Assembly: GCA_000328365.1 (NCBI GenBank) | Contig: KB296320.1 | Span: forward strand, 155,862-219,861 | Direction: 5' to 3' | Length of the DNA stretch: 64,000 nt | Origin: Capitella teleta | Taxonomy: Eukaryota > Annelida > Polychaeta > Capitellidae | Part shown: piece by piece, positions 42,839 to 54,800 of the stretch | Layout: each line of letters opens with the position of its first letter | Position numbering within the stretch: the stretch's first letter is position 1 | Notes under the pieces: model-generated | The model's database searches: none | What the model saw: the letters and a program-made list of their open reading frames with translations, nothing else | What the model was told of the DNA's origin: nothing | Translations under genes and position numbers: made by a program

Positions 42839-45679
42839 CGACATTGCTAAGAGAGGCACCGAGAAGCTCAGTCTGTTCGACCGTCTGACTGCTGTGTCGC
42901 TTGGACTGGCCATCCACCAGGCGTTATGATTGTAAGTTATAATTCAATGCAATTATTCAGTGATTCTACATAGTTGTCCCACTGCATAAAACTCACATAT
43001 ACAACTACTAACAGAGGGTAGGTATGCACGCCTCTCGGATTGGCTTGTGGCTCGTTGTGGGGTTGTACATATCGCACTTGTTTTGAAGCGTGTTTGCCTT
43101 GTAGTCACCACTCAATCACAATGCAATGAGCCTTGCGTGATAATTTTGTGGTTATTATAACTCATTGCACATTCGCGTCGTGTGCACACAACGAATCTCC
43201 ACGTGGCGAGCAATTGCGATATCATAAAAAAAAAGAGCATATATATTTATATTCAGTCTAAATTCAAGGTTCATTATCTTATTATGAATAATTTACAGGG
43301 CATGATGGTTTCAGCATACAGGGTCGTCACTTTGAGACAAGCTCCATGACAGTCTTTATATTCTTTGCAATTCAACCTTTTGCAACAATATACATATGCA
43401 GGCGACTTGTACTGGAAGTTTCCGGGTTGTCTTTGCGACATACTGGGTGAGACTGGGGAGTACTGAATTCTGACTGGACGCTCGACTGTTCCAATCACGC
43501 GTCACACAATCACTGGGAAAACAAAAGAGATGCACAGATATGCGAAATCTGATATCAAAGCAACCAGATTTGGGCCTCTGAGCTGAGGAAAATGACTCTA
43601 CTAATTTCTTTGATTTGTTTTCATTTAATGAGGCAAAATGCGCAAAAAGAGTACACCTACTACATTTGTACCAAGGATGCAGCTTGCACTGATGATGATC
43701 GAGTAATTACTAATTGGAGCGTCGGACTAATTGGAGGTCGCGATCCCAGACTAGGAAGTAGCAGCGAAGACAGAAGACTCCTTTGGTTAATTCAAGTCAA
43801 ATTAAAAATTCCCTGGTCCGCGTGGTCAAGCATTAAATCCAGGGGCCTGCCGGTCTCTGGCCCACAAGTGTTGCCCACTAAGTTAAATAAATGCATTTCG
43901 ACCCACTTTGGTATTCATTATCATACAACATGATACAACCCAAACCTCGTGTTACTCAAAATCGGCTTCTTCAACATCCTCTCCTTGAACCGCATGGATT
44001 CAATGGATGAAGGTTGAAGCAATGAAACCAAACAAAATTACATAAGAGCGTCCACTTTCCAGCTAAGCAGGATGTCCCCATGACCACATACACGGGTCTG
44101 GAACACCTGGACTCGGCTTAAGTCATCCGCTGAAACGGACCTCATCGTTAGCCAGGTCAACAGCCCTTTAATTAGTCTTGAAGCCATGGACAAAGTTACT
44201 GCACGAAACATATTATACCACGTGTCCATTGACTTGCTCTTTGCCGTTCACACGTGCGTTTAATAGAACAATCTGAGAATTTCACCGATCAGTCAGATCC
44301 CGCAATTTGCCTCATTGGCGAGAACAAGCCAGCCTGAACGTTGACCGGACGCATGCGCAAAGATAATTAATTGTAATTCGGACGAATAATCACCAGATTC
44401 AGAACCGCATCCGATGTGCATAAATTTATTAAATTGTGGCTCTTAGTGTCACAACATATATCATGAATGAAGTCAGGTCAGAGATCAATGAAAGAACAAG
44501 GTCAGAGGTCAATGGAAGAACAACACGACCAGAAAAGGGAAACGAAAGGAGAGCCAAGCGTGACGTCACAATTGCATTAGTTCGCATGATTGGTTTTGTA
44601 TTGTAGCAGCCATTTTGCAAGACAAACACTCAAATAATCATTGCCGCATAATTAGGATAGTTGACCGGGTCGGAAGCAGCGTTCTCGCCAGAATCAATCA
44701 GTTTATAAGTCATTCAAGTCTAGAGATATATCCCTCTACATTTCGCTTATATCTATGCCCCATAAATGACTTTGTGCAAAAACCCAATGATTTCTTACTA
44801 GTAGTATCTATATATATATATTTCTGGACGCTGCGTGGCTGCCGCTCTTCTTGGGCCATCTTCACGCGATCATTGGAATCACTTGTATAAGAAATCGTCC
44901 AATGTTATTGCTGCCATAAAGTACAATGAGTCAGTGACCTCTACGCGCATGCGTTGACCTCCATATACCGAGGTCAAATGAAAGACTTTTATCACCAAAT
45001 GATGAGATTTCTAATTAGGATTTCTCGAGGCACACAATCTCGGCGCGTGCGCTCGTAAATGCATTATAAAATAGATAGACCCGCCTTTGAAGCCCGACTT
45101 CTGAGCATGATGCTCAGCCGCTCAAGTCCAAAGCGAAGTGCTTAGCTGAGCATTAAGTGTTGCGACCTCGGAATCGAGTGTTGATGTGTATCATCATCCT
45201 TCCCCAACCTTTCGTCACCCTCGACATTCCACCCTCGCAACGTCCAAGAGAAGAAAAAAAATGCTGACTCATTGATGACAAGTGAACTCGCACCACAGAA
45301 CCCGGCGTTCTGTTTGCAATCTTTGAGTCAGTAACTGAGGCAGATGTAAACAACATTAAGGACTCTGCTATTTCCGAGCCCATTATTATGAAGGAGTTCT
45401 GTCGCATGTCCTTCATTATGCGATATTATTAGATCGGAGCTTCCCCTGTTTTCCTTATAACTAAGCAAGTGGAGTAGAAATCTCGGAACGCATAAATCGT
45501 TCTCCTGTTTTCGACGACATTCCAGCAATATTGACTTACGACACACCTGCAAAGTAGTCCCGATCGCATTGATCAGCGTGTGGGCGAGCGTCCTTGATCT
45601 CTGACTTCCCGCGTTACAACAGCATCTTAATCCATCTTAAAATAAGATATTCAAATTCGTTTAGCTGTCAGGTGTGCTC
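42839..45679. other. Intergenic stretch between pogo-like MITE and direct repeats
   Basis: Apart from the Cys-rich frame listed separately, nothing gene-like is seen. A tRNA-like patch at about 43700-43760 was considered too weak. One TGACGTCA is at 44561-44568. Confidence 0.45.
43274..43498 (-). CDS. Unidentified Cys-rich reading frame, possible terminal exon
   Basis: The frame contains the segment YVYCCKRLNCKEYKDCHGAC, with five to six closely spaced cysteines, then CK before its stop. No signal peptide or convincing ATG is visible; an ATG inside the frame (MSQRQPGN) is possible. I do not recognise a family. The frame length is within what chance gives in AT-rich DNA. It could be the last exon of a small secreted peptide gene, but no upstream exon was found. 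Confidence 0.2.
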   Translation of the reverse strand: MIGTVERPVRIQYSPVSPSMSQRQPGNFQYKSPAYVYCCKRLNCKEYKDCHGACLKVTTLYAETIMPCKLFIIR

Positions 45680-46080
45680 ATTAATTAAACCACTGATTGG
45701 TATAAGTGTTCCGGGGAATATTTTTTTTTACGGGCACCATTTCCAAAAATAATTGGCATGACCTGAGGAAGATATATACCGAATTTGATACATTTTCTTC
45801 TATTTGGATGTTTGCCATCGATATACATGTTAATTACCTGTAATCACCTGTAGTTACGTAACGGCTGATTCGTTTTAGTTAGTTATTAGTGATTAGTCTG
45901 ATTAGTTAAAATTTGATTTTATTGTGTTTAGCAAACTCATAAATCCTAGAAACGACACCAACATTACCTGATTGTGACCAATATGGGCAAAGTATTTTGA
46001 CAGATAATTAATTAAAAACGCTAATTAAAAGGTGTTCCGGGGAATATGTGTTTGGGGGCACCACTTCCAATATTGTTTGA
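45680..46080 (+). repeat. Pair of diverged direct repeats, about 327 bases apart
   Basis: ATTAATTAAA followed by GTGTTCCGGGGAATAT and GGCACCA.TTCCAA occurs at 45680-45760 and again at 46007-46075. The two copies share most positions over about 75 bases. They could be the ends of an unclassified insertion of about 0.3 kb, or a tandem duplication. Confidence 0.55.
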
Positions 46081-47940
46081 AATTTTTTTGTACCAATTTT
46101 TTGTACTTTTGGTCAAAAACCACCGGAGTAAATCACTCTGATTGAAACATGATAAGTTAATTGCAATTGGAGAATCCCTGCATCGGAGTTTGTTGCATCG
46201 AGTTCTGACTATACAGAATTAACAGATAATCTGGTTTAAAGTGAAACCGATTCACTCGTGGGAAAAATGTCGCCTTATTGCCGCTCTGATGGGAGAATCA
46301 TGACGAGAAGCATGAAGTCGAAAATTGTGAAAGTCGACGCCAAGACATTATAAGCTACATGCGAGCCGAACGCACGAAATCTGAACCTACGATATATTCA
46401 TGCGTTGTCAAATATGTGCGATTCGTCGAATAGGTTGGATACATTGTCGAGTCTAAAAATAAGCCATGATATCATATTGATATAATTATATGCAAAAAAT
46501 GGAGCTACGAAGGAGTTTTTTTTTTTTTTTTTCATTTTATTCAAATCTAAATTTAATCGAATGTGATACATTTATTATGAACCAACGTGCTATAGATCTG
46601 AGTCATTGATTTTTTTTCACTCTTGAATTCGTTAATTTATTTTTATTATTTTTGTATTTAACCAATTACAGATCATTTCGTGCTTCACCCGCACGCTTCT
46701 CAAGATTGTGAAGTAGAACTAGTGTAGCACGAATCGTGACGGGGCGATGCAGCGAGTGACGTCATAGAGTGCGAATTACCACATCAATACGACGCAATGG
46801 TTGCAACCGAGTTGAACAGATTATGCCCCACCTGGGAAAGAAATCTGGCGTCGATTTGTAATTGTTCCATTTTGGTCATCCCAACTTGACACGCCACAAT
46901 AACACAAGTGCAGTTAAGACTTGTTCGTAATTTCTCAATCGAATCCTAAACATATTTAGTTAGATATCAACACCTGAATTTCACACGCTCATTTCGTCTA
47001 CAAAACAACCTGCAGCGATCACTGACTCCGTAACTCCTCTTCCTCCTCGGTGACCAAAAGAGCTATTGTCATCTGCCTCGAGGCAATTCTCGTATAAACG
47101 ATCACAAGGATCATTAGCAAGAGGCGTGTTGTGTTGTCACAGGTCTTTTCTCTCTGTTTGCTCGCTTGTGATTTGAGTTTAAGCACATCGTTGTGTCGAA
47201 CTCTTTGGTCTGAAAACCCACATTGCATGCACGCTTCGTGTATTTGTGCGCATCATCGGTTGCTATAGGGTTAGTTGCTAAGGCGTGAATTTCCCCAGAG
47301 GTGCTAGTAGTTCTAAATTTTAAAGATGATCAATATAACATGCAACAATTGATACATATAGACAAATAAATCAAGGATTTTCAGTTATAAAAGTTATTAA
47401 ACGAAACTCGAGAGAAGAGAAATGATTCCGGAAGTTGTATTTCAAGATTCACTTTTAGCCTCTGGGTAAAATTGATTTACAAGTGAAGCATGCGATTAGC
47501 CCTCGGCATGAGGTCTATTACCCCTTCAGCGGGGGCTATATGCGGGCGAAGATTTCTTGTAATGCCCGTCTGTGATCTTGCATCGTTGGGGACATCTGTG
47601 GATCTCGACTTCTTATTGCAGCCGCAGATTGGAGGGATCTATTTTGTGCGGTCATTTCAACACCTCCCCGGACCCCCGCACTTCTGTCCTTGGTCGGAGT
47701 CAATTGCTTCATTCATGCATTTGATGTTCTGTGCGTAGTCTGTTCATTGCGCATGCATATCCAGTACTGGATGTGGAGGTGTGCATGCAGTTTCCTGCAG
47801 CGCAGTATTTCTGGTTTTCGACATTGGCATCGGAGTCTAAATGAGTCTAGTGAGCGATTACGTAATAGGTCGTGAGTTCTTTGGTGCATCCAGCGTGTTC
47901 GCGTGTTGTCTTGCAACCTGATTTCATCATGAGGTGTTGT
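46081..47940. other. Intergenic stretch without recognised genes
   Basis: Nothing is recognised apart from a T-run near 46515 and a TGACGTCA at 46757-46764 in a short CpG-bearing patch. Confidence 0.45.
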
Positions 47941-47943
47941 AAG

Positions 47944-48012
47944 TGCTGTCCGAGTGGTTAGCGCACTCACACAGGTTGGTCCTGCGTGGTCACGTGGGAT
48001 TCGCAGTCAACC
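47944..48012 (+). ncRNA. tRNA-like relic (possible tRNA-derived SINE head)
   Basis: TGTCCGAGTGGTTAGCGCAC resembles an A box plus D-loop of a tRNA (Ser/Leu type). About 40 bases later GTGGGATTCGCAG is a poor B-box match. No acceptor stem can be formed, so this is not a working tRNA gene. Confidence 0.25.
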
Positions 48013-51000
48013 AATTATATTGCGTTATTGCGAATCTACACTTTCATATTACTAATAAATTATATTAAGAGAGAAGGTTGTGAAAGGCTGAATTGAGATG
48101 ACATTAACATGTTCGGAGACTTTTGCAATTCTGATGCCAATAAAATTTAACTTTCCATCCATCTCCGAGTGTAACCATTCCGTATACATACATATACCAA
48201 AACCCTTGCTGGCGATTTCATTCACTTTGTGGACGCCAAGTATAAGATGGAAATAATCGTCAGAAATGTATGCAAAAAGATAGAACACGCAAGTGAGGAT
48301 CGTTCCCAGCTATAATTTTACTAATAACCAAGTCACAATTAATTGAGGAGCATCAATTCGCGTGTACCGCGTATCGGAATCCGTGTGCTATTTGTCGTTC
48401 ACGAGGCTTGTTCAGAAATGATCCAATACAGAAGGCATTGACATTGAACAGCGGATATTTGGTCTGAAATAAAGACAACCCTTTTGAAGAAAATGACAAG
48501 CTATAATTTTCTCAGAAAGTAACGTGACTACCTCAGACGCCAATTTTCGTGAACTGTAGGGTCAACATTTTGTCAAAATATAGCAGAATCCCCGAGTCAT
48601 ACAATATCACAAAATGAATGATAATCATCTCCAAATATTCCCTTCTTGAATCAAATAATTCGATGTCAGACACATTCATTGAGGTGAGAAGAATTAAATC
48701 AACAATTAACAATATAACAAAGAGAACTTATTCAACATTGTTATACTCATTAATTTAATAAATATTATTGAAAGACGCCACCTGTGGTGCTATCAACAAT
48801 TAACTACATGGAAGTTTTGGCATTATTCATAAATACCATAATACTATTTATCTGCACTATCATAAGCTGTGAAACCAATCTACAATTACGTCCAAACTAC
48901 AATATGGAGGGAATGTAATATCAATAACGAATACGTTATATCGTCTGTGTTTCTCTTCACAGCATTATTTATCGGGTATTCGATCAGACTCCAGCAAATG
49001 TTGCCTCGACTTTGAACGTAACAATTACTGTGCAGCAAAAATCTGCACATACAAACCGAAAAAAAAAAAATATATAAAATAAATAAATAAAAACAGACAC
49101 AAGGGAAACAGACCCAAAGACGCAATTATCGTGAACAAGTAGAACAAGCCAACTCTCCCCGTTTTGGGTCTAATTAAGTTGGTCACGTGATGTCACGTGG
49201 TTTGTGACGTCACAAATAACGTCCTCCAATAACGCCGAAGAAAACAATATGACTGCCGTTGACGTGGTTCTAGAAATAAGCACTTTTACGTGCAGACATT
49301 TACATCTTTGTACACGTATGTCATGTATATTTTTTTTCCTGGTGGAATTTCTGCATAAATCGCAAAAAGAGTTTTCAATGGAGCTATCTGCGCCAGCCAG
49401 ATGTGGCCGACACGGGCCCATTCTTCACTCCTCCAATGTTGATCAAAGCGTCGTCGTCAATGAAGCGGTGACGGTGACGAACTATTTGAAGACATCACCC
49501 CGACAGAAATACCTCCTGTCAACGATCCCTGAAAGTCAACACTGCCTTATGAATATTCAATAGGTATTTATGCATATTCATTAGGGGAATTCCCGGGTGG
49601 AGACATCCGTATATGTACCGCGGAAGGGCGACTCCGGTGAGTGGGTGTAAGGATCTAGAAATATGAATATTTATTGGTGTGAGAAATATTCAGTTTATTT
49701 GCCGACCATTCTCCGATTGCAGGACGCGTTCCACTTATAAGATAATACCTCAGTTGACACGCCTTGTTAACATGGCACTACTTGTATACAACGATGCAGG
49801 TGTTCGAAATATATAATATCATATCGTAACATGAAAAGGGGCATGTTGATCACAGCCACCCGTTGCCATAGATACTGATATATAGACAGTCGTAATGTAT
49901 ATAGTTATACAGTATATACTATTTATTACTATGAGGGTTGCTTTGATTTCTACGTTCAAAGCTCCCTTGAATACTCAGAAAAACGACGCGCGACTTTATT
50001 CAAAATTACTGCAAATGTCTGAGTCGGTGCATCGGAAGCCTGGTTCAATGAACTTCTACCATTAAGCAATTAGATGACCTCGGAACCGAATTACCAAGCA
50101 GACTTCTATGAATACTAGTTATATATACAAGTATAAATGGTGACATGCAATATAATAAATAGTATTTGACTCATACAAGGTTTAACACCACATAATTAGG
50201 TAGTTAAAATATCTGTTAACTATTACTTCAATTGCCATTAAGGGGTAAGAGGGGAGTTTCGAAATGGCTTCCATCGAGATTCAAGGAAAATTCTAGAAGC
50301 CGCCCCCCCCCCCCCCCCCCAAAAAAAAAAAAACAAAACAAAAAAAAACAAAAAAAACAACAACAACAAAAAACAACAAAAAACAGAAGAAACAACCCGT
50401 ATCACTATTCGAATAATGGATGGCTGCAACTCTCTTGGAATTAACCAAATTGGACTTGAATACATTTGTTGATGGGTATATATTTACTATAAGGTAAATT
50501 TTCATTTATTTCAAAATACATTGTATAAAGCAAAACAAACGAAACAAGTGAATGTATTGGGGGAAAGCTGTTCACTGTACGCAGTCATTGAGATTGAAGA
50601 GATCTCTCAAGGGGGGGGGGTCTGGGGGGGGGNNNNNNNNNNNNNNNNNNNNNNNNNNNNNNNNNNNNNNNNNNNNNNNNNNGGGGGGGGGTCTGGGGGG
50701 CACCTACTAACTTACTAGCATATAATCATATTCTGTGTTCACTATGCATATTACTTCATGTGGTGAACTGGACGAATCGCACCGGAAATCGGCAATACAA
50801 GCAGCCATGGCTAATGAATACGATTAAAATACATTACGCGTATACACAGAGAGGGTCTGCAGCTTAAAACGGATCGCGGACCAGTTATTTATACAATCAA
50901 ATATGCATGCTCGCATTGAGCACAAACTCGTGCTCGAAAGAAGCTAAAAATATGCAGGCAGACCGTCTGAAACACTGAATAAAACAGTTACGCAACTCAT

Positions 51001-51544
51001 TGTAACTGGTTGCTAAAAAACAAAAAACAAAAAAAAAAACAAAAAAAAAACAAAACAAAAACAGCCGTACCAAACAGTGAACTTTCGATTCTGAGAATTT
51101 CATTGGTGATCGATATCTCTTTATAAATCTTCCGATAGACGGCGGCGATGCCCTGTTGTTGATGTTGTTGATGTACTTGACAGCGAAAGAAAGACTCGTC
51201 TGGCGCCCTCTGGCGGTGATGATTACTCGAGATGGAAGGGTTTAAATGTTGACATGAAAGTTGGCCGGTAAAGGGTACAATGTACTAACTACTCACTTGC
51301 TATTCAGGTCACTTACAGACACCGTGCTCCCCTTAAGATAGATTAAGATTTGAAGTTTGAACAAGGAGGAGAAAGAACTCGAGTAGGATTAAGCCCACAG
51401 GGTTGCAAGGAAGAAGATGATGGCTTCGTAGAAATGATTATAAGAGAAAAAAGTTCATCATATTTTAGGTGATAATCACGAACATCAGCATGTTATGAGT
51501 GAAATAATTAAGCGCAAAGGAGGCAGACGATTTTCTTCAACTTT
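48013..51544. other. Gene-poor AT-rich stretch
   Basis: No recognised gene. It holds A- and C-homopolymers (50304-50380) and short frames only. TGACGTCA is at 49205-49212 next to a TGATGTCACGTGG. Confidence 0.45.
50633..50682. other. Assembly gap of 50 Ns with matching flanks
   Basis: The bases on both sides read G-run, TCT, G-run. The flanks are probably the same sequence placed twice, or an unresolved G-rich low-complexity tract. Confidence 0.95.
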
Positions 51545-51898
51545 TTATTTATTGTGTGGTTTGGATCTGTATGCATAGTGATGTTTCGACAGGTTAAGTT
51601 GAAGCCTGTTGCAGGAGACGTTTAATATAGAAATTACCGAATAGATTATGACTGCTCTAAGATAAGAGAACAGTGTAATATTTACCGTACCCCCCCTTAT
51701 GTAACTTGTGTATCGAGACAGCGGTATACCTTCTACGATTTTGTGCCAGAACTCAGCCGATAAAACGAAGCCAGAGCATCTCAATCCGCTGCGGTCAACC
51801 TGAAACTTGACCACAAATGACCGCCCTGATTCAGACGTAATGACCACCAATGACGCATGCCATTCACAGTGAACACTTGCATCTTTATGCTTGACCAC
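51545..51898 (-). CDS. Unidentified reading frame
   Basis: A 117-codon frame whose first half is protein-like in composition (residues such as HASLVVITSESGRSF and SGFVLSAEFWHKIV). A donor-like GGTACGG follows near 51685. No family is recognised and no partner exon was found. It may be chance. Confidence 0.15.
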   Translation of the reverse strand: MVKHKDASVHCEWHASLVVITSESGRSFVVKFQVDRSGLRCSGFVLSAEFWHKIVEGIPLSRYTSYIRGGTVNITLFSYLRAVIIYSVISILNVSCNRLQLNLSKHHYAYRSKPHNK

Positions 51899-54800
51899 TC
51901 TTAGAATTCATATCAGTGTATAAAAGTTACACCCTGGTCAAATCTCCTGCAGCTTTTTACCAATGCAAATCTCAGTTTCCTTGGCAATGCATTTAGCAAC
52001 CCTATTGACCGGTCAGTTTCAGCACAACCGGGTTGCACGGTGGTCGAGTAATCGGGTCATTAAGAGAAGAGGCAATTGCTTGCTTTTGTGATGTCAAAGA
52101 ATGTCCGTAATACATAAGTAACTCAACTTCCGACTCAGATTAGCATGCCTTCTGCCCACCAAGTCACCCAAGAAGCGCGCATGCGTCATCCATAGACGCT
52201 TCCGGTGTCGGATTAACATTATTTTATGCCTGGTAAAATCCCGATTGCGCAATCTCTGTTACTTGGCCTAGTTTTTGCACCTCCCTAACGATGACTTCGA
52301 CCAATAGATTTCGAGAAGAATCTGTGGACTATTTGGGGAACCTTGTGAAAGTTATCTTTAGCTATGTTAATCCGATGAAATTATTAATGCTATGCGTCAT
52401 GCATTTCGTAGTCGAAGGTATTATTGCAACCAACATTCACCTTTTGCTCCACCCAATATTTCATTAAATATTCCAACAAAACTCATGTTTTTTCTTCGGG
52501 GCCAAATGTATTCAACGATTTTACAAAGAAGTCAAACGATTTTATTAAATAAGGTTTCCTCTCATATTGCAGTGTATTTTTTTTTTTCTATTTATATCAC
52601 CTGATTCTCCAATGAATTATACCAAATACAGTGCCTTCCCTTCAAGAATACGCCACTGAACTTACTTCAATTTAGCATCCTTATTGATCCAAATGACAGA
52701 TTTCATCGTGCAATTTCCTACAATTTACCCATTCAAGTAACAACCAAAAACAAGCATGATTTATCTGTCACCCAATTTGAATAAAAATGAATAATCTTTA
52801 CATGAAAAGTACTGTTACTTTAGTGACGTCACATCCCTTAAAGGGCATGCGAAAGTCGAAGAATTTGCTCTATATTTTCACATGTATTCCCATTACTAAT
52901 ATCGATTATCGGTGTTTAAAACCAATGCTTTATTCCCTATGAACAAATACAGCTGAAAATTAGAATTAGATAAAATAAAACAAAAACCATTAATGACGTC
53001 ATTAATAGCAAAAACGTGACGTCACCAACCCTCGTCCTAATGTGATAATTCGCCTGCATGATAGGCAATGAGAATTGCATTATATTACGCAGGACATCCC
53101 TTGGTATGTTTATTGTGCGTGATTCCAGAGTCATAAATTGGAGCATTCTAAATAATATAATTTGTTTGTTTTCCGAGGGGAAAAAACACCTCTCAACGCC
53201 AGTACAGGTAGGTTAGTATAATGCTGGGTGCACCCACCGTTACGTAACACATAAGTAATAAACTTAAAAGGAAATATTCATACATAAACAGCAAATAGTA
53301 TATAAACTATTATATCTGAGTAAGAAATGCTGAGTTTTTATTAAATGAAGGATTAATACAATACGTAAGGTTCAACACATCCAGGTGTTGATATTCATTT
53401 AATTGGAATCTCGGAATGAAGCTGACAGGCGACACAGGCCTAATCAGTGTTCAATTATGTAGAAATTTGTTATTAAAAACATGCATACAATATACCTGTC
53501 CTTACTAGGCCGGCTTTCCAGGTAGAATCTAATACACAGGTAGATATATTTATAGGTGACCTCATTTCAGGGGCCTTTTTTTCCCCATCTCCAAACTGTA
53601 ATAATAACATCCTTTGTTTTTTTCATCGCGAGGAAAAGGGGAAGAAGTGTTTTATGTTGCTCATAATGAGCTTCGTAGTAATTTCATTCATCGATGGCTA
53701 TCACACTCCTATGCGGGGAGCGTGGAGTTACCGCGTCTAGACATTCTCACGACTCTCAAAAAGTCCCAGCTAGAAAACGAATAGGCGCCCGATCTCCCCT
53801 TTGCAAAACCCCACTGCATGCTAAAAGTCACGCAGCCATGTCCGGACGAATAAAACATGCTTATTGGCACGTTTAGAATACTTATTGACACGTACAACAC
53901 GCTTGTTGCCACGCGTATAGTACTCTCTCTCTCTCATTGACACACAATTCTCAATCCGTGTAAATAAACAAGAAGGGAAATATTATTTTATTTATTCCGG
54001 AATTATTCTGGAAATCTTACGTGAAAAAAGAAGTCATTTAATGTATTCTGCTACTTTATTTTTAGCTGCAATCATGCAAGTATTGACGTATTGAATTACT
54101 CGATATCGATTCTGCGGAATGAAATACCTTATGATAATCAGATCACCTTATGGGCGGAGTTATGCAAATGAGCTATTTCATTCACAAAACGTTTTTTTCC
54201 CTGTCTGATGGGTCTGACGCCGTGGTGGGTCTAATCGGGTTCGGAAACGCAGGGTGTGGGTGACACAGTGGCTCACAAACGCAACACGAATTATTACGTG
54301 CAAATAAGGCCGATTAATTGGCTTATTTACACGTAAATTCGTTATGGAACTTTTGTTTTTCTTCCTTTAAATTCCAGAGAAACCCGCTATGCAATTTCTG
54401 ATCAATAGCTCTGACCCTGTTGTAGGATTACCGCATGCTGAAATTACAGGCGTACATATTAAAAAAGAAGTAATTTCAGCCTGGGTGTCAGCTGGCAAAC
54501 TGATATTTACACAAAGTCACAAATTGCAAGTCACCCTCTCAGATTTAATTACGACCACAAGTATTTCATCTCATATTAGCCCGTGTGCTATTACACCTGG
54601 TCAGAAAATAAGATATACAATTAAAAGTATCCAATACGCGGGTTCCAAGGCACAATTTTCAATTCTGCTCAGTTTTTAAATTTTTTTTTTAAACCTCCTT
54701 AAAAAAAAGTTTCAGACCAGAATTTAAGCAAAGCATATTGCGATTTAACCGCGTATATGATGTATAGCGGCTAAGTTGAAATTGAATCTAAATCTGACAT

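Noticed and set aside
43700-43765. tRNA-like patch (GCGTCGGACT then GGTCGCGATCCCA)
   Set aside because: A- and B-box resemblances are partial, and no cloverleaf can be drawn.
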